64,000 bases of DNA from contig NZ_CALIST010000055.1 of NCBI RefSeq assembly GCF_938041645.1, forward strand, positions 67,107 through 131,106, written 5' to 3'. Under the pieces are notes generated by a model. That model saw only the letters and a program-made list of their open reading frames with translations, was not told where the DNA came from and ran no database searches. This stretch comes from an uncultured Campylobacter sp. GTDB lineage: Bacteria > Campylobacterota > Campylobacteria > Campylobacterales > Campylobacteraceae. Every line of letters starts with the position of its first letter. Position 1 is the stretch's first letter. The translations under genes and the position numbers were made by a program. This document shows, one piece after another, positions 58,034-64,000 of this stretch.

Positions 58034-58884
58034 AAAGAGCGCTCGGGCGTGGGCTCGGTGCGATTTTAGACGACGTAGAAAGCTCCTATAACAGGGAGCT
58101 AGAAAGCGGAAATGCCGATAGCTTAGTTATCGAAATCGATGTCGATAAAATCGAGCCAAATCCATATCAACCGCGTCAAAGCTTCGATGAGGAGGCACTT
58201 AGGCAGCTAAGCGAGAGCATCGCCCGCCACGGGCTTATTCAGCCTATCATTGTTATTCAAAAAGATGATTCTTACGTCCTCATCGCCGGCGAACGACGCC
58301 TAAGAGCGACGAAGCTTTTGGGCGAGAGTAAAATCAAAGCCGTAGTCGCGGACATAAAATCTCAAAATTTAAGAGAGCTTGCCCTCATCGAAAATATCCA
58401 GCGCGAGGATCTAAATCCTATCGAGCTTGCTAAGTCCTATAAGGAGCTCATCGGCGAATATAGGATCACGCAAGAGGAGTTAGCCGACATCATCAAAAAG
58501 TCCCGCACGCAGATTACCAACACGCTAAGACTTTTAAATTTATGCTCCGAAGTGCAAGACGCCATAAGCGCAGATAAAATTTCGCAAGGGCACGCCAAGA
58601 TAATGGTTGGACTTGAAAAAGAGGATCAAATTTTAGCTCTAAACACCATTTTAGGACAGCGCCTAAGCGTAAGAGATACCGAAAATTTAGTAAAAAAGCT
58701 CAAAGATAAAACCGTTCCGAAAGAGAAAAAGTTTGGCGTGGAATTTCAAAGCTTCAAGCCTGAGCTTTTAAAGCTAAAGGCCAAGCTTGATCAATTTGGT
58801 AAAATAAGTATCAAAGAGCGTAAAATTTCGATCGAATTTAGTGAAATTTTACAAATTTCCGAGTTTTTAAAGAAAATCGGATGA
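58021..58884 (+). CDS. parB: chromosome-partitioning protein ParB/Spo0J
   Basis: 287 residues. KIEPNPYQPRQSFDEEAL, LIAGERRLRATKLLG (GERRxRA CTP-binding motif), ENIQREDLNPIELAKSYKEL and the HTH TQEELADIIKKSRTQITNTL follow ParB order. Normal length; last gene before the ATP synthase operon. Confidence 0.95.
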   Translation: MGKVKRALGRGLGAILDDVESSYNRELESGNADSLVIEIDVDKIEPNPYQPRQSFDEEALRQLSESIARHGLIQPIIVIQKDDSYVLIAGERRLRATKLLGESKIKAVVADIKSQNLRELALIENIQREDLNPIELAKSYKELIGEYRITQEELADIIKKSRTQITNTLRLLNLCSEVQDAISADKISQGHAKIMVGLEKEDQILALNTILGQRLSVRDTENLVKKLKDKTVPKEKKFGVEFQSFKPELLKLKAKLDQFGKISIKERKISIEFSEILQISEFLKKIG

Positions 58885-58916
58885 TTTTTTATAGTGTATT
58901 TTAATTTTTCATATTG

Positions 58917-58922
58917 TAAAAT
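58917..58922 (+). promoter_or_regulatory. -10 box for the atp operon
   Basis: TAAAAT after an A/T-rich run, 37 bases before ATG 58959, which has AGGAGG. Marks the start of atpF'-atpF-atpH-atpA. Confidence 0.45.
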
Positions 58923-58958
58923 ACGCATTTTGTTTAAAACTAACCTAGAGGAGGTGCG

Positions 58959-59381
58959 ATGCTAGACGTAAGTTTGACCGCCATGATAACGACCATCGTC
59001 GTATTTTTAGCTTTGATTTACTTCTTAAATATCAAGCTTTATAGACCACTACTTTTGCATATGGAAAAGCGAGAAGCTATTATTAAAGAAGATGAGGCAA
59101 ATGCGATGAAAAACGCACAGGATGCAGATGCCGATAAAGCAGAGATCATAAGAATCATGGATGCTGCGAAGTTGCAAGCTGTTAAAATAAAGCAAGAGGC
59201 GATGGATAGTGCGAAGCAGGCTGCCGCTAGAGAAATAGCCGAGAAAAAAGCCGCGATGGAGGAGGATTTCAATCAATTCTTAGGCGGTTTGGATGAGCAA
59301 AGACGTAGCCTAAGAAATGAGTTGCAAGCCAAAATTCCGGAATTTAAAAATGCTCTAAGCAGCGCTGTGGCTAAAGTATGA
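58959..59381 (+). CDS. atpF': F0 ATP synthase subunit b'
   Basis: 140 residues: one membrane helix (residues ~5-27, VSLTAMITTIVVFLALIYFL) then a long charged helix for dimerisation. The operon carries two b-type genes in tandem, as in epsilonproteobacteria. AGGAGG precedes the ATG. Confidence 0.88.
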   Translation: MLDVSLTAMITTIVVFLALIYFLNIKLYRPLLLHMEKREAIIKEDEANAMKNAQDADADKAEIIRIMDAAKLQAVKIKQEAMDSAKQAAAREIAEKKAAMEEDFNQFLGGLDEQRRSLRNELQAKIPEFKNALSSAVAKV

Positions 59382-59391
59382 GGATTTCAGT

Positions 59392-59907
59392 ATGAAAAAA
59401 TATCTATTTTTATTTATAATTCCCGCGCTTGTTTTAGCAAGTGGCGAGCACGATGGGGTCAAAGACTACGACGTGCTGTGGCGAAGCATAAATTTCATTT
59501 TATTTTTCGGAATTTTGTTTTATCTGTTAAAAGGTCCTGCAAAAGCGGCATATCAAGGTAGGATCGACGGCATCGCATCTAGGCTTGAAGCTAATCAAAA
59601 AATTTTAAAAGAGTCCGCAGCTCGCAAAGAGCAAGCTAAAAAAGATCTGCAAGATGCCAAGGTTCAAGGCGCAGCTTTAATCGAAACCGCTAAAAAAGAG
59701 ATCGTGTTCGCTGCCGAAAAGATAAAAAATGCGACCGAGCAAGAGATTGCGAATTTGCAAAAATCTTTCGACGAGCAGAAGAGCTTTGAGGCGCGTAAGA
59801 TCAAAAAAGAGGTCGTAAGCGAGATACTGGATGATGTTTTTGCATCGGACGACATTAAATTCGGTCAAGACAAACTGGTTAAAATCGTAGAGAAAAAGGT
59901 CGGATGA
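59392..59907 (+). CDS. atpF: F0 ATP synthase subunit b
   Basis: 171 residues: an N-terminal signal-like segment (LFLFIIPALVLASGE), then the membrane helix DVLWRSINFILFFGILFYLL and a coiled-coil stalk rich in Ala, Lys, Glu. Peripheral stalk of the ATP synthase. Ends four bases into atpH. Confidence 0.92.
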   Translation: MKKYLFLFIIPALVLASGEHDGVKDYDVLWRSINFILFFGILFYLLKGPAKAAYQGRIDGIASRLEANQKILKESAARKEQAKKDLQDAKVQGAALIETAKKEIVFAAEKIKNATEQEIANLQKSFDEQKSFEARKIKKEVVSEILDDVFASDDIKFGQDKLVKIVEKKVG

Positions 59908-60437
59908 TGATAAATAACACCTCAAAAAGATATGTAAACGCCCTGATACTGAGCTATAAAAAAGATGAACTATGCTCTGTTTTGCAGACGCTCGAGAGCG
60001 TCGCGAGCGCGTTTAAAATTCCAAAATTCCAAGATATTGTAAAATCTCCGACGCTAAAAGAGGAATCCAAAGTGGAACTTATTGCGTCGTTTATAAAAAA
60101 TCCAAGCGAAAAAATCGTAAATTTTATTAAACTTCTAGCTAAAAATAGGCGTATTGCGCTAATCCCGCAGATAGTTGAGGAACTGCGCAAGAATATTGCG
60201 GCGCTGGATAATAAATACTTAGGTAAAATTTATTCCGCTACCGAAATAGACGTCGCGAAAATAAAAGAGCTAGAGACTAAAATTTCAAAGAAATTTAATG
60301 CAGATATTACTCTGCAACCTGTTAAAAGCGAGCTTGAGGGTATTAAGATCGAAGTCGAGGATCTTGGATTTGAGATTAGTTTTTCAGTTGATAGATTGAA
60401 ACAAAAAATGAGCGAATATATTTTAAAAGCAATTTAA
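59904..60437 (+). CDS. atpH: F1 ATP synthase subunit delta
   Basis: 177 residues. SKRYVNALILSYKKDEL at the N-terminus and the C-terminal DLGFEISFSVDRLKQKMSEYILKAI fit AtpH. ATG 59904 overlaps the atpF stop. Codon use is still Campylobacter-like. Confidence 0.9.
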   Translation: MMINNTSKRYVNALILSYKKDELCSVLQTLESVASAFKIPKFQDIVKSPTLKEESKVELIASFIKNPSEKIVNFIKLLAKNRRIALIPQIVEELRKNIAALDNKYLGKIYSATEIDVAKIKELETKISKKFNADITLQPVKSELEGIKIEVEDLGFEISFSVDRLKQKMSEYILKAI

Positions 60438-60448
60438 AGGAGTAAAGC

Positions 60449-61972
<1,524 letters not shown>

Positions 61973-61990
61973 GGGGAGAGGTGACTGTAT

Positions 61991-62842
61991 ATGGCAAATT
62001 TACAGGACATCCGTCGCCGCATCCGCAGCGTCAAGAGCATCCAGCAGATCACAAACGCCATGGACATGGTCGCGACCTCGCGTCTGCGCCGTGCCAAGGA
62101 AGCCGCGAACAACAACCGTCCCTACGCCGAAAAGACCGCTGCGGTCATTCGGAGCGTGGCGGCGGCGGCAAGCGGTGTCTCGCATCCGCTGCTTGAGCAG
62201 CACAGTGAGGGCAAACGCCTCATCCTTGTGATGGCGGCGGACAAAGGTCTCGCGGGTGCCTACTCGAGCAACGCGCTCAAGACGGCGATGACGCTCGTCG
62301 AGGACAAGGCGAATACGCAGATCGTCGCGGTCGGGCGCAAGTCGCGTGATTTCTTCAAGAATCGCGGCTTTGACATCGTGCACCAGCGCGTCGGCATCAG
62401 TGAGCGTCCGAAGGCACGCCACGCACAGAAGCTCGCAGCGCAGGTCATCGCTGCGTTCGAGGCGGGCGGCGTGCAGGAAGTCTACATGGTCTACACGCGC
62501 TTTGTCTCGGCGATCACCTGCGTCCCCGAGATCGTAAAGCTCCTGCCCTTTGCGGCGGAGAGCGAAAACGCGGCGCACGCGCAGGCACAGTACATCTATG
62601 AACCGAATGCCGAGGAGGTGCTCGGGGCACTGCTGCCGCAGTACCTGTTCACCACCATCTATGCGGCGCTCCTCCAGTCGGCGGCGAGCGAGCTGAGCTC
62701 ACGCATGAACGCAATGAGCAATGCGACCGACAACGCCGGGGAACTCATCGGAAAGCTCGACCTCTACTACAACAAGGTTCGTCAGGCGGGCATTACGAAC
62801 GAGATCAACGAGATCGTCGGCGGCGCCGAGGCACTCAAGTGA
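61991..62842 (+). CDS. atpG: F1 ATP synthase subunit gamma, Negativicutes-like
   Basis: 283 residues. ANLQDIRRRIRSVKSIQQIT at the N-terminus, AADKGLAGAYSSN and the C-terminal MNAMSNATDNAGELIGKLDLYYNKVRQA are gamma signatures. The codons are strongly GC-ending, GC about 60 percent by impression, quite unlike the left 60 kb. GGGGAGAGG lies upstream. On the foreign side of the junction. Confidence 0.93.
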   Translation: MANLQDIRRRIRSVKSIQQITNAMDMVATSRLRRAKEAANNNRPYAEKTAAVIRSVAAAASGVSHPLLEQHSEGKRLILVMAADKGLAGAYSSNALKTAMTLVEDKANTQIVAVGRKSRDFFKNRGFDIVHQRVGISERPKARHAQKLAAQVIAAFEAGGVQEVYMVYTRFVSAITCVPEIVKLLPFAAESENAAHAQAQYIYEPNAEEVLGALLPQYLFTTIYAALLQSAASELSSRMNAMSNATDNAGELIGKLDLYYNKVRQAGITNEINEIVGGAEALK

Positions 62843-62872
62843 CATCCGTGTGCGCAGTGCGCATGGAGGTAA

Positions 62873-64000
<1,128 letters not shown>

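Noticed and set aside
57242..58958. parS centromere site near parAB
   Set aside because: I looked for the TGTTTCACGTGAAACA pattern and near variants and saw none in or around these genes.

Overview
The window is a stretch of an epsilonproteobacterial (Campylobacterota) chromosome, almost certainly a Campylobacter of the higher-GC oral group (C. gracilis, C. rectus or C. showae type; the species cannot be fixed by eye). This rests on recognisable gene blocks: nuoLMN; moaA-queE-queD; rsmE-rpmE-rsmI-rlmB; hom-yraN-trxA-trxB; mlaA-mlaC-RND; modE/modA-mop-modC-modB; purA-DUF507-carA; addB-addA-rplM-rpsI-cadF-HAD; rplU-rpmA-obg; fmt-birA-parA-parB-atpF'FHA. It also fits the TATAAT -10 boxes without clear -35 boxes and the many TTG starts. 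From about base 60,911-60,967, inside atpA, the sequence changes abruptly to GC-rich DNA with Negativicutes-like (Selenomonas-type) ATP synthase proteins. That part looks like a foreign join and probably an assembly chimera.

Layout: 1-5.1 kb end of the complex I operon; 5.2-7.0 kb an AT-rich pentapeptide-repeat membrane protein of foreign appearance; 7-21.4 kb tRNA, cofactor, queuosine and rRNA-modification genes, amino-acid enzymes and the thioredoxin pair; 21.6-26.8 kb minus-strand lipoprotein, tRNA-Sec and an Mla-type lipid-transport operon; 26.9-31.5 kb molybdate regulation and uptake; 31.5-41 kb a very large c-di-GMP-type sensor, HisZ-like, purA, carA and an orphan response regulator; 41-50 kb AddAB recombination nuclease, ribosomal proteins, a CadF-like adhesin and a HAD phosphatase; 50-54.6 kb tRNA-Gln, a DUF411 protein, a lipoprotein, L21/L27/Obg; 55-60.9 kb Fmt, BirA, ParAB and F-ATPase; 60.9-64 kb foreign atpA(3')-atpG-atpD.

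The most unusual signal is a degenerate short repeat built on A/T hexamers (AAATTT, AAATTC, GAATTT) set about 15-25 bases apart and separated by GC-rich spacers often resembling TAYCGYGCNG. It fills most long intergenic gaps, forms perfect palindromes and terminator-like hairpins, and also appears as in-frame, hydrophilic, low-complexity inserts of about 30-150 residues inside at least six otherwise conserved proteins (NuoN, QueE, a membrane protein, the RND transporter, AddB, the HAD phosphatase). The inserts always lie between conserved motifs or membrane helices. This recalls Rickettsia palindromic elements that insert in frame into genes, but with a different sequence; I know of no description of it in Campylobacter. 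The repeats stop at the atpA junction.
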